In this document: positions 23,153-33,655 of the stretch, in pieces
Layout of the letters: each line of letters starts with the position of its first letter
Position numbering within the stretch: the first letter of the stretch is position 1
Origin: Hevea brasiliensis
Lineage: Eukaryota > Streptophyta > Magnoliopsida > Malpighiales > Euphorbiaceae
Length of the DNA stretch: 64,000 bases
Assembly (NCBI RefSeq): GCF_030052815.1
Contig: NC_079510.1
Coordinates: 41,200,853 to 41,264,852 of the forward strand
Reading direction: 5' to 3'
Notes under the pieces: model-generated
Databases searched by the model: none
The model's input: only the letters and a program-made list of their open reading frames with translations
What the model was told of the DNA's origin: nothing
Program-made: the position numbers and the translations under genes

Positions 23153-23456
23153 CTCCATTTGTTTTAAAAAATATTTTTCTAACTTTTGGAGTATTTAGAA
23201 AAATAGGTGAACAGAAAATATTTTCTTAATTCAAGAAAAAATTAATTCATTTTTAAGAAAAATAGTCATTTTTTAGATTTTGATAATCTTATTAAATGTG
23301 AAAATACTATGTACATAATGTAGACACATATCATTAGTTTAATATTATAACTGAATAATGAAAAATATTTTTATTAAAAATATTTTTTTAGATACCAAGT
23401 TTCATAAAAAAAATATTTTTCATATATAAGATGTATTCTGCAAAACAAATGAAGCA
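23153..23456. mobile_element. Putative MITE with CTCCATTTGTTTT inverted ends
   Basis: The left end CTCCATTTGTTTTAAAAAAT faces a right end whose complement is CTTCATTTGTTTTGCAGAAT, about 300 bp apart, with AT-rich non-coding sequence between. The size and imperfect terminal inverted repeats suggest a miniature inverted-repeat element. No clear target duplication is seen. Confidence 0.5.
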
Positions 23457-23542
23457 ATTAACAAATATTTTAATTGTTATTCGGCAAACCAGTGAAAGGT
23501 AGTCATCTGACCAGGTCAAATAATTTGGATACTCCTCATGAA

Positions 23543-25187
23543 CACTACAATAAAAACTCAAATTAACAACATATTTTGGCAACAGATTTTAATCTGTTAT
23601 GAATAGCAATAGATTTTATAACAAATTTTTAATTTTGTTGCAATTTTGGAAAAAAATTATATGAAGTAATACTTTAGTAATAAAATAAAATTCCATTGCA
23701 AATAGCAATGGATTTACATTCATTACTAAAATTTGTTGCAAATTGACATTGTAAAAATATTTAAATATAAATTTAGCAACGAATTTAATTTGGCAATAAA
23801 TTTTATCAGCAATGGAGTTTCTAATCCGTTGCTATTTTCATAAAATTAAAAAAAAAATAACTATATAAATTTTATTGGTGATCATTAAAATTTTTTTTTA
23901 TCAAATTATTAACGGATTTTAAAATCTGTCACTAATTTTACAAGGAAAAAATCTAACCATTAAAATTTCAAAAGTATATATAATTATAATTAGCAATGGA
24001 TTTGGAATTTCATTGTTTTTTTGGGATTTCATTGTTTTTTTAGGGGGAAAAATCTCACCATAAAAATTTAAAAGTGTATATAATTATACTTATCCATTGC
24101 TTTTTATTTTGGGGGGTTGAATAAATTTTGGTGCCTAAATTTAGCAATAAATTTTAAATCTGTTGCTAAATCCATTGTTAATTTGCAAATATATTTCTTC
24201 ATATACTTCATTTCCCTTCTTTATATACTTCATTCACTTATTTTCTTCTCTTCATTACAATCTTTCTTCTTTCTTCTTTCATTTTCTTCGCAATTATATA
24301 ATTTCTTCTTCCTTTTCTTTCATTCTCTTCATTTAATATTGATTTTCTATCATCAATTTCTTCCCTTTATTTCATTTCCTTCTCAAATCTCTAATTTTTC
24401 TCCATCTTCTTTCATTTTCTTCCAAAATCTCTAATTAGTTTTCTTCATTTTTTTTCATTTGCTTTCCTTCTATTTCCTTTTCTATCATTAATTTCTTCTC
24501 TTTTCTTCCTAATTATCTTATCATTTTCTCAATTTTTTCTTTCATTTTCTTCTATTTTCTCTTATCATTTTCTTCTATCATTTCTCTCATTTTCTTCAAT
24601 TTTCCTATTTACCTTTTATTTTCCATTTCATTAATATAATTTCCCTCAATTCATTTTTTCACCACAATTTTTTTCGGAAATAATATTTTTTTACTCTCAT
24701 TATAATGTATCTATAATGACTATTAATAACAATTTATGTATCAATTAAAATTTATAAATCGACTATAATATTAAAATTTCAAATTTTAATATTAAATTTT
24801 TAAATTTTAATATTAAAATTAAAAATTTATAATATTAAATAACATCAAATTTGCAATGCATTATAAATCGGTTGCAATTAGCAATGGAAGTTCATTGATA
24901 AATCGGTTACAAATAGCAACAAATTATTTTTTTTTATAATTTTTTAAAGTTAATTAAGTTAGCAATGGAAAACATTGTCCTTTGCTATTTAGCAATGGAA
25001 TTATCCATTGTTAAATCTGTTGCTAATTGCAGCAGAAATTAAAATCTATTACTAAGTGAATTAGCAGCGAGGCTCATTACAACGGACAACAATCGATTGC
25101 AAATCCGTTGCTAAATCATTTAGCAATGGATTTTTATAAATGAGCAATGTAAAAAATCTGTTGTTAATCGGCGTTTTTCTTATAGTA
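23543..25187. mobile_element. Non-autonomous CACTA-like DNA transposon
   Basis: The left end is CACTACAATAAAAA. The complement of the right end is TACTATAAGAAAAA, and both are followed by ATTAACAACA. Subterminal regions are packed with short motifs in both orientations (AGCAATGGATTT, GTTGCTAAAT, AATCCGTTGC), typical of CACTA (En/Spm) elements. No transposase is encoded. The expected 3 bp target duplication is not evident (GAA against AGA). Confidence 0.7.
24190..24680. repeat. Pyrimidine-rich low-complexity tract
   Basis: About 490 bp of almost uninterrupted TTTCTTC/TTTTCTT sequence on the plus strand inside the CACTA-like element. It is conserved, slightly shortened, in copy 2 (about 44920-45340). 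The open frame across it (24117-24434) is a by-product of composition. Confidence 0.85.
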
Positions 25188-25264
25188 AGATCAATAAAGG
25201 TAAGCCTTTGACTAAGTCGATTAATTTGAATACTCATTATTTGTCCTCTCAAAACTAGTAAAAT

Positions 25265-25266
<2 letters not shown>

Positions 25267-25308
<42 letters not shown>
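25267..25308. repeat. (TA)n microsatellite
   Basis: About 21 TA units. The matching site in copy 2 (near 45930) has only about 6. Confidence 0.95.
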
Positions 25309-25311
<3 letters not shown>

Positions 25312-25582
25312 TCAATAGGCAGCAGAGCCAGTCCGTTATGAATATATATACATATATTTATGCAAGATAGGCGGTTGAACCAGCCATATGCATGCAAGAA
25401 ATATTTGTAATTTTTTAAGAAATTTGTAAAATACTTCAGAATTTTATAAACTTTGAAAGTTTGTACAGAGATTTTGGAGATGTAATTCCAGGTAGGACAT
25501 ACAAAGGTTGCTCAATACATGAGCTTCCTAGGATCTACTACAAGGAAGTTACAAGGTTTTGTAAGTGAGGTAGAGGTAGGGC
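25309..25582. repeat. Direct repeat of about 280 bp, left member
   Basis: CACTCAATAGGCAGCAGAGC ... AAGTTACAAGGTTTTGTAAGTGAGGTAG recurs at 26185-26468, and in copy 2 at about 45940-46215 and 46685-46968. The pair brackets the open frame and a TA array. The pattern suggests a duplicated non-coding part of the pararetrovirus-like fossil that follows, but this is inference. Confidence 0.75.
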
Positions 25583-25585
25583 ACC

Positions 25586-25903
25586 TTGGAGCACTCTCAA
25601 AGGACTCCTCTTTACTATCCAAATTGTGAACACAGCCTAGATTTCAGTATTCCTCGTTTCACAGCAGCCTGGATATCTAGAATTAGATTTCTAAATCCAA
25701 GAAAACTATTTAAATGGGAAATGTTAGCTGGAGTCAGGATTACAAAATCTGAATGTGAAACAGCTAGGTTCTTGGGAAATAGAGTTCATCGAGAAGTCAG
25801 AAAATTTCTACTTTCTCAAAAACCAGTCAATGTAAACATCATCTCAATACCCCTAGAAGTATTAACAAATATCACCTTAAGATTATTTTACCAACCTCTC
25901 TGA
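25586..25903 (+). other. Conserved open frame of unknown nature (no ATG)
   Basis: Open for about 105 codons and open at the same length in copy 2 (46222-46539), with many amino-acid differences. The first codon is TTG, so there is no ordinary start. I recognise no domain. Just after its stop the sequence CTCTGATACCA occurs, the complement of a tRNA-Met type primer site, in retroelement-like context. It may be part of the viral fossil downstream or a chance frame. Confidence 0.35.
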
Positions 25904-26034
25904 TACCAAGGATGTACCGGGATCGAGAGGGGGATAAGCTAACAGGGAAGAAACTACTCTCTAAATCTTGAAAAATAAATAAATAATTAAAGAAATAAAA
26001 AAAAATATACAAGAAAGGGAAATCTTCAGAAATG

Positions 26035-26036
<2 letters not shown>

Positions 26037-26090
<54 letters not shown>
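26037..26090. repeat. (TA)n microsatellite
   Basis: About 27 TA units, absent from the corresponding place in copy 2 (near 46670). In copy 1 it is followed by a partial duplication of its left flank (AAAGAAATAA ... TCTTCAGAAATGAAAT). Confidence 0.95.
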
Positions 26091-26092
<2 letters not shown>

Positions 26093-26184
26093 CGGTTGAA
26101 ATAATTAAAGAAATAACCAAAATATACAAGAAAGGAAAATCTTCAGAAATGAAATTTAAAAATGAAATTTAAATATGAAACATA

Positions 26185-26468
26185 TATATACACTCAATAA
26201 GCGGCAGAGCCAGTCTGTTATGAATATATATACATATATTTATGCAAGATAGGCAATTGAACCAACCATATGCATGCAATAAAGATTTGTAATTTTGTAA
26301 GAAATTTGTAAAATACTTACTTCAAAATTTTATAAACTTTGAAAGTTTGTACAAAGATTTTGGAGATGTAATTCTAGGTAGGACGTACAAAGGTTGCTCA
26401 ACATATGAGCTTCCTAGGATCTACTACAAGGAAGTTACAAGGTTTTGTAAGTGAGGTAGCGGTAGGGC
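26185..26468. repeat. Direct repeat of about 280 bp, right member
   Basis: Second member of the pair described at 25309-25582, directly upstream of the pararetrovirus-like remnant. Confidence 0.75.
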
Positions 26469-26469
26469 A

Positions 26470-27150
26470 AGACGGGAAGTGAATCGACTTTCTTGCTTAG
26501 TTAATAGAGAAGAAATTATAATCGAAAATTTCGAAAAATATATAGATAATTGGAAAATTTCAAAAGTACAAAAAGATCAAATCTATCAGACTGCAAAACT
26601 TAATTTTTTCAAAACCGATTTCACAATCAAAACTGAAGAGCGAGATCTTCAGATTTCAAAAACCTTTTGAGACTGTTTCTCTTCTGTCTCAAAAATCTTT
26701 ACAAAAATACCGTGACAAACAATACAAATATATCCACATAGGTTTAGTTCAAATTGGAATTAAACTTCTTACAAAAGAAGAATTGAACACTTCAATAAGT
26801 TTTCCCTTTTGTTACTAAACCAAAAGCAAGGGATCTCAATATTATAAAAGCTTATTCCATTTATAATAATGAGATTAATGTTTTAATAGAAGGGAAAAAG
26901 CAATACTTGCAGCATTTACAACAAGATGTTTCTTTGAAAAGAATTGAAAACCAATTACAAAATGACTTGGTAAAAAGGAAAAATTCTGAGTTCAAAACTT
27001 AAATTGAAAAAGAACTTTGTTCTAATTTACCAAGTGCTTTCTGAAATCGAAAATAATATATGGTAAATTTGTCGTATGAAAATGGTTTCGATGAAAAATA
27101 GATACCTACAAAAGCCAGTCTTATCCAAATGAATGCTGAACAAACCCATT
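26470..27150 (+). pseudogene. Endogenous pararetrovirus-like remnant (Caulimoviridae), copy 1
   Basis: Decayed fragments on the plus strand in different frames. An N-terminal-like open stretch lies at 26479-26670. About 26690-26790 encodes a piece resembling the movement-protein core of plant pararetroviruses (YKYIHIGLVQ is visible). About 26990-27140 is a piece resembling the region just before reverse transcriptase. Between them are frameshifts and stops, and most of a viral genome is missing. Similarity then stops at about 27150. The assignment rests on motif recognition only. The remnant is dead: no intact protein is encoded. A matching remnant is at 46970-47660. Confidence 0.55.
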
Positions 27151-27560
27151 ACAAACCCTCATCCAAAGAGAAAAGGTTTTCACTCCTTCTCTTATTTTCA
27201 CTCCTCCCTGAACCATCTTTGTTCAACCATCAGAAGATCGACGACCTCACCTCCAACTTCCCAACGTTACTCTGTGTGTGTGTGTGGAGTCCTCGCATGT
27301 TGGGTTATCCAACTCAATTATAGAAAGTATAGTTTTTGCTCAAAAAATTGATGGCAAATGTATCAAAGTGTCTTGCGTGATGGAAATGGGCTCATGCCGC
27401 TAACCATTTCCCAGGCTCTTGCATTATCAAAGCACCTACTTGTGGAAATTAAGTGGAAACCATGAATAAATCCAGGCTATAATTTTAAAATTAACACCTC
27501 CCTGCTATATATCAAAGTGGGATGATCTTTATACATATAATATATATAAGCAAGGTCATT
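27151..27560. other. Unclassified stretch between viral fossil and peptide gene
   Basis: Mixed-composition sequence with a short (GT)n run near 27275. It is shared with copy 2 (about 47660-48080). Small open frames at 27129-27351 overlap it in two frames without a recognisable product. I see nothing else in it. Confidence 0.6.
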
Positions 27561-27566
27561 CTTATT

Positions 27567-27581
27567 TTTATTTTATTTATT
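27567..27581 (-). terminator. Candidate polyadenylation signals of the peptide gene
   Basis: Minus-strand AATAAA occurs three times in overlap about 140 bp after the stop codon of the small peptide gene. The region is AT-rich, so chance occurrence is possible. Confidence 0.45.
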
Positions 27582-27720
27582 TTTTCATTATTCTAAATAC
27601 AACTTCATTATCACATAAATAAAAACTGACTAATAATTAAGCCTTGCTGTCTTTATAAATATACATATACACTACATTGAAGAGCTTAACTTGTTGATGG
27701 TCGGTGTGTATAAATAGCAT

Positions 27721-28076
27721 TCAATTCCACAGCTTTCTACCTTGCCGAGACAAATGACTATCACCCCTACTGTAATGACCAGCTGGTGGTGAATCATGCT
27801 TACCAGTATTTATTTTATTTTCCTTTAAATTTTCATGCCTTTCACTCTTCTTCTCTCCTGAAAAAAGAAAACGATAAATATATGTAAGAATTCATGTTCA
27901 ATACATTAATGGTTAAATATTTAACAAACTGAAAAAAAAAAAAAATTAAACTCTCACTCACTGGGATTGACAACTTTGGTTTGATCATCAGCCATAACTG
28001 TTTCCAATGGAGGAAACATAAGTAAAAGCAAGATCATCGAAACAATAAGCAACTCCCTGCAACTACAGCCAAACAT
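27721..28076 (-). CDS. Putative small secreted peptide precursor, copy 1 (two exons)
   Basis: Exon 1 is 28076-27962 (115 bp) and exon 2 is 27857-27721 (137 bp). The 104 bp intron has a strong donor (A|GTGAGT) and acceptor (TTTTCTTTTTTCAG|G). Together they give 83 codons. Residues 1-29 look like a signal peptide: CSCRELLIV, a hydrophobic run LIVSMILLLLMF, then ETVMA before DDQTK. The rest is hydrophilic and basic (REKKSERHENLKENK), ending HDSPPAGHYSRGDSHLSRQ then GRKLWN. After the signal it has no cysteines. This layout suits plant peptide-hormone precursors, but the C-terminus matches none of the families I know (CLE, CEP, IDA, RGF, PSK, PIP). A TATA box lies about 65 bp upstream of the ATG. 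Without splicing the frame would end two codons after exon 1. Function is unknown. Confidence 0.68.
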
Positions 28077-28140
28077 TTTCTTTAAAAAAAATTCACTTAA
28101 AGAAGATAAATGTGTATAGCTTCTCTCTTTTCTGTATGTG

Positions 28141-28148
28141 TATATATA
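28141..28148 (-). promoter_or_regulatory. TATA box of peptide gene copy 1
   Basis: TATATATA about 65 bp upstream of the ATG on the minus strand, leaving a short leader of roughly 35 nt. It is conserved in copy 2. Confidence 0.6.
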
Positions 28149-28335
28149 GGCTAGAGGATAACAATGAAATCGTGAATTAAAGAGAAATTACTTGTCGCCT
28201 TCTTACAGTCGGAAGATATACAGCTTTTTCCTCGTTCCGTAATGGGGTGGAGCTCAACCAGCAGCTCGCGAAGCACCCACCAAGATGGAAAATGCATGAG
28301 AAATGCTTTGACGACTGCCTTCGGATATATTATAT
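28149..28335 (-). promoter_or_regulatory. Conserved upstream region of peptide gene copy 1
   Basis: About 180 bp, GC-richer than its surroundings (for example GGTGGGTGCTTCGCGAGCTG on the minus strand) and nearly identical in copy 2, directly upstream of the TATA box. Similarity between the copies breaks just beyond, at about 28345. A minus-strand frame from ATG 28296 is open but resembles nothing known. It is a likely promoter region. Confidence 0.4.
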
Positions 28336-28599
28336 TATTTATTTTTTTTAGTGATCGACTTAATTTTCAATGAAATTTAAATTTAAGTACATTTAATATT
28401 ATAGTATATTGAAAATGTTATTGGAAATAATTTGCGCGTTCAATTTTTGGTATAAAATGGATATATAATTAGGATAACAGATATATGAAATTTATTAATT
28501 TTTTTTTAATAATGCACTTCAAAATTCGAATACGAAATCTAGAGACCATTTATATCACTGAATTTAGTAAAAAAATCTTTAGCTTACATCCAGAATACA

Positions 28600-28990
28600 C
28601 CTCTGCATTTAACTATAAAGACGTTTTTCTCTTTTCTAGAAAAAAAAAAATTAAAATAATTTCAAGAATATAGTACACAGTTTCTTTTTTTTTTTTTTAA
28701 ATATGTGTTCTACTTGATGAGAATATATTTTCTTTTTCAACGTCTCATTCTCAAAATTTTATATAGAAAAATAAGTAAGCATTTGAAGAAATTATATAAT
28801 ATTTTTTTAATTTCATGTATAAAGAATAATTTATTTGAAATGACAAATCAGATCATCTCAAAATTTTATAATTATTAAATAATTTTTAAGTAAAAATTAT
28901 AATTATTTATATATTAATTTAGAATGACTTAATATTTTATTAAGTATCTCACAATTTTAATATTATTTTATTATCTTTCCTTAACTTAAA
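28600..28990. repeat. Older internal direct repeat (left member)
   Basis: CTATAAAGACGTTTTTCTCT ... through TTCTACTTGATGA and CAACGTCTCATTC recurs at about 30530-30860, and in copy 2 at about 49138-49500 and 51075-51400. It is more diverged than the unit-to-unit similarity, so it predates the 16 kb duplication. Confidence 0.75.
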
Positions 28991-29040
28991 TTTGTATATA
29001 AAAAATGCATAAATCTTAATTTAATATCACACAAATCTTT

Positions 29041-29515
29041 ATGGCTAAATTTTGTTGAGTACTCCAATAAAAAATTAGTCTAAACATGACTCGGTGGATT
29101 AGACACAATGAAAAATACCACTTGTAGTGCGCGTCTCTCCTAGGCTCGAGGTTTCTATATAAGGCCGACGATGCTGCTCGATATAAGAGCCAATAATGCT
29201 ACTTGGTATAGGGGAATAAATATTATACATTGGCTTTGGGTTCAGCCATACGGGTCGGATGATGCTTATTGCTATACTTTCGAAGATGCTTATAGATGTA
29301 CACGATGAAGGGCGACATCGTGCTACAAGGAATACCAGTGCTCAATGACTAGGCTAGATACGTGGGAGACCCTCGATAAGGATATTGGAAATCCTCTATA
29401 AGGGGAATTGTCCTTGAATACGAGTAGGCTGGCCTAAATTGAGTGGAAGTCTAGGCGCCTTGCGGGACTAGTATCCGAGCCAGGATGTGGCCTTGTGAGA
29501 ATCTTCTCTGACGTG
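29041..29515. other. Unclassified GC-richer block, copy 1
   Basis: About 470 bp with repeated words such as GATGCT.CTCG.TATA and CTCTATAAGGGG, in a very AT-rich setting. It is conserved in copy 2 (49560-50045) with small indels. It has no open frame of note. The composition recalls an LTR or a short non-autonomous retroelement, but I see no termini, primer site or target duplication. Confidence 0.5.
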
Positions 29516-29829
29516 TGGAGAAAAAAGTCTTTCTAATTATTGTTAAAACATTATTAATTACTCTTTCCTTTCATCTAATTTTTCTTTATTTTTTAACATA
29601 TCAAATTCTGAATTATTTTTTATTACATCTAATTCATTTAGGCATGTCTATAATTAAAGAGACTTCATGTAATATTAAATTAAAATTTAAATATTTTTAT
29701 AATATAAATTAAAATTTAAAAATAATAATAAAATAACTCTTGAAATTGAGAAATAATGAATAAAATTAAATCAACGTATAATTTAATTATTATTTTATAT
29801 AACGTACACATATATAGTTGTTGACTTTT

Positions 29830-30530
29830 TAAAAAGAAAATAATTATTTAATATTTATAGATTTTTAGAATATACCTTTACATATTTATTTATTATTAAT
29901 TTATTATTTTATGTAGAATTGTCTAAATAAATCACTTCTTTATTCTATAATTATTCTAAATCCACCCACCACAAGAGAGGCACCACAGCCACCAGTTGCG
30001 AAATTGCCCCCCTATATCCCTTCGGTTCACCAAGAAGGAAACGACACTCCCTTTACCATTCCCTCATCGCTCCTCTTCTTTTTTCAACCTTGTTAATATT
30101 TCTGCTATTTTTTTTTCTTTAAAAAAAAAATCCCTTTCTCCATGTCTTCTTCTCCTTCTCTTTTCTCCAGCCATATCTAATAAACAAATGCAACATTTGA
30201 TAGGCAATAATACAATGTAATTTAATTAATTTTAATTAAATTTTAATAGAAATTTTCTACCCCAAAATTTCATGGTTGATTCCTATCCTCACCCATTGAC
30301 ATTTAATATCAAATCAAGCAGTTTCAAATTGATCACTTGCAACTGCAAGCACTCACACAACTTTCATACTTTCATAGCACATATTTTCTTCCAATTGAAT
30401 GCCAACAGAAATATAAGTTGAAATTTCCATTTCCTTTATCGGGAAAAAAAATTATAACCTACATTACCATTCATTTAAATGAAATATATTTCATGAATTA
30501 ATTGAATAAAAATTTGTAATTTTGACCTAT
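29830..30530. repeat. Diverged relative of segment A inside segment B
   Basis: Contains the segment A landmarks (CACCACAGCCACCAGTTGCG, the CT-rich block, the GATCACTTGCAACTGCAAGC stretch) but is more diverged than the A copies are from each other. It ends at TAATTTTGAC, where it joins the older repeat CTATAAAGACG. It shows an earlier round of duplication. Confidence 0.8.
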
Positions 30531-30860
30531 AAAGACGTTTTTCTCTTTTTTTTTTTTTAAAAAAAGTTCATATAAGTTCATGAATATAGTACGAAGTTTT
30601 TTTTTTTTCTAATATTTGTTCTACTTGATGACAATATATTTTCTTTTTCAACGTCTCATTCCAAGATTTTATAGAAAAACAAGTAAGCATTTGAAGAAAT
30701 TATATAATATCTTTATAATTCCATGTATAAAAGATAATTTATTTGAAATAACAAATCAATTTATTGATTATCCCAAAATATTATAATTATTAAATAATTT
30801 TTTAAATAACATTATAATTATTTATATATTAATTTATAATGACTTAATATTTTATTCACC

Positions 30861-31780
30861 TCCCATAAAGGTTGTTCTATTGCATCTTGCAACTTCAAAT
30901 TGTATCTAAAAAATACTTGAATCTTAATTTAATATCACATAAATTGTCTCTTAAATGTAATTGGAGACAAGTATAGAGATAAATATATATTTGACATTGA
31001 TTTAATCTTTAGAGATAAATAAATTTGTCTATATTAATAACTTATAGAAATTAAAAAAAAATCTCCCTTTACATTTTAACAAACATATTATTTGCCTTTA
31101 AATTTATTTTTAAAAACAAATTAAATTGATCTTAATTGTTTATACTAAAATTTCTAAATTTACTTTTAGAATCAAATAAATTTGTTTCCAATAATATTTT
31201 CTAAAAATAAATTATCATTATATATTAATTTCTTCATATCATTCATTATTAATTAATATAAATGCATTTATTTGTCTTTAATAATACAATATTTATTTAC
31301 TATTATAATATAAATGAAATTTCTTTAAATTACTAAAGATAGTAAATATTATTTAAAATAAATATAATTAAAAAAATAAACTATAACTAGCAAGCCTGTA
31401 TTTAGACTCTATTTTTTACTTGAAATGTGAAGGAAGGAGAATTGTCTTTTATAGGAAAACATTACCTCTCAAGTCCTCCAAAAAAGGACATCACTTTCTT
31501 TATTTTTTACAAATTATTTTTTTTTAATTTATCTTTCAGAAATTAAATTTTCAATTCATCATATAAATACTTCACCATAATAAAGAATTAATAATATATT
31601 ATATTATATAATCAATTTTTATTATATTTATAATAGTAATTACATATTTTTTAAATACAAATTTAATTAAAAATAATAATTAAAAAATAAATATATTAAT
31701 ATATATAATTAATAAATTAATTTCATTAAGATATTTATGGTTTAATGGTAAAAGTGGGTTTTATCAAATTTTTTAATTTA
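30861..31780. other. AT-rich non-coding end of segment B, copy 1
   Basis: Long A/T runs with repeated TAAATTTATT and AGAGATAAAT words. No gene is seen. Compared with copy 2, about 430 bp are missing near 30935. Confidence 0.7.
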
Positions 31781-33655
31781 TTCCTTAAGAAATTAATAAT
31801 ATTTGTTAGCTCAATAATTAATAATGATATGTTAATTAAAAGCTTTAATTATATAGATTAAAAGAAAAATATAATTTCTTTATTTTGATAAATATAAATA
31901 TAATACATGATAAGTATATATGTGTATGTATTTACATGTTTGATGTTTAGAAATCAGTTTTTCATTTAATATTATATATATATATATTAATTTTTTTAAA
32001 TAATTATTTAATATTTATAAATTTATAAATTTTATCCTTATATATTTATTTATTTATTATTATTGATTTGAAATTTCACGTAGAATTATATATATGAATC
32101 ATTGCTTTATTCTATAATTATTTCAAATCCACCTAACCCAAGAGAGGGCACCACAGCCACCAGTTGCGAAATTGCATCTCTATGTCCCTTCACTTCATCA
32201 ACAAGGAAACGACACTGCATATCCCTTTACTATTCCCTCACCGCTCCTTTTCTTTTTCAACCTTGCTAATATTTCTGCTATCTTTATCTATTTTTTTTTT
32301 TCCTTTTAAAAAAAAAATCTATCTCCATTGCCTTCTTCTGCTTCTCTCTTCTCCAGCCATATCTAATAAATAAATTAATGATTTAATGTAATAATTTTTA
32401 ATTAAACTTTAATAGAAACGTTCTACCCCAAAATTTCTTGGCTAATTCCTTTCCTTTCCCGTTGACATTGAGTATCAAATCAACCAGTTTCACATTGATC
32501 ACTTGCAACTGCAAGCACTTACACAACTTTCATGCATCTATGCGCACATATTTTCTTCCAATTGAATGTCAACAGACATATAAGCTGAAGTTTCCATTTC
32601 CTTGATCGGAAAAAAAAAAAATTATAACCTACATTACCATTCATACAAATGAAATATTTCATAAATTATTTGAATAAAAAAAATTATAATTTTGACATGC
32701 ATTTAAGAAGATATTAATTATAATAAAACAAAATTGTTTAAAAATATTCAATAAAGATAATTCATATAATTAATTGAAGTAACTCTTTTATTAAAAAAAA
32801 AAAAGGAAAAAGAAAAATACTCCAAGCAGGGGTAAAAGAATGCAGAGTCCATTATTGATTTTTGGAATCAAACTTCAATTACACAACCCTTTGTTGATTT
32901 TTTGGTGTTGAACTAGAAATATTTTGTTTTTTTATTCATCACCACTATTTTCATTATTATCTTGTTATTTCTTTTTTCAAAGATAAAATTCATTAAAAGA
33001 GATAAACGTGGCCCAAGGGTCAAATAATCAAGTTAGATCTAGGTTTAAAACATGGAAAGGGGCAGGTAAGGCCCATCATCGCTAGTTTAACGCAGAAAAG
33101 CCCATAGGCCCAAAAAAAAAAACGTAAGCCACGGAAGCTAGAGGGCAGCCATGCTCCTTCCACCATTTGTAACTCCGGTAGTAGGGAGAGGCCAACCCAA
33201 TAAGCAGGCAACCCCAGACGTGCCAAAAACCACAAATCGCAAAAAAGAACCAAGCATTTTAACCAAAACCAAGGCTTCCTTCCCTTGATGTCTGGACCTC
33301 CAAATTCTCACAACCTAGATTCATCACTAGCAGCCAATGGAGGGTGGTGCACATAGAGCTCACGACTTCTCACTCTCATATAATTTTAAGGGTAAGTGAC
33401 CACTAGGCGATCGACATGAGACACTAGAGATGCAACCAAGCAATTCTCTTTAGAGAGCAACCACTAAACCTTGGATGACTCAACCACTGTTGTCTCTATC
33501 TTATCTCCATTAATTAATTATTTATGAGAATCAAATTCTTGTAGCTCGATGGAATGAAGGATTAGTGATGGCCTGATCTTGATTTACTTCCAATTGCATC
33601 ATCTTTATTTTCAGCAAAATTTCGATGCTCCTCACCATCCACACGAGGCAAAAAG
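31781..33655. repeat. Segment A, copy 2 (non-coding)
   Basis: Matches 6202-7977 and then 17608-17768 without interruption, so it preserves the empty site of the nested copia element near 33490-33500. Confidence 0.88.

Larger units (their letters stand above)
6202..31780. repeat. Segmental duplication unit 1
   Basis: First copy of the tandem unit: segment A (6202-7977 and 17603-17768), copia copy 1 (17769-22335) and segment B (22336-31780). With the nested 9.6 kb copia element removed it is about 16 kb. Order and sequence match units 2 and 3 throughout. The outer limits are set where the next copy of segment A begins, because no sharp junction sequence is visible. Confidence 0.85.
22336..31780. 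repeat. Segment B, copy 1
   Basis: 9.4 kb matching 43074-52744 along its length; its first 730 bp also match 63271-64000. The first 800 bp (22336-23150) are AT-rich with no recognised gene. The rest is itemised below. Relative to copy 2 it lacks about 430 bp at about 30935 and carries two expanded TA arrays. Confidence 0.88.

Noticed and set aside
24117..24434. 105-codon hydrophobic frame, apparent membrane protein
   Set aside because: Phe/Ser/Leu-rich translation of the pyrimidine tract. The copy 2 counterparts (44796-45348) differ in frame structure.
28200..28296. Possible exon or second small gene upstream of the peptide gene on the minus strand
   Set aside because: The frame from ATG 28296 is open but short and lacks a signal peptide, homology or splice evidence. 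It is better explained as promoter region.
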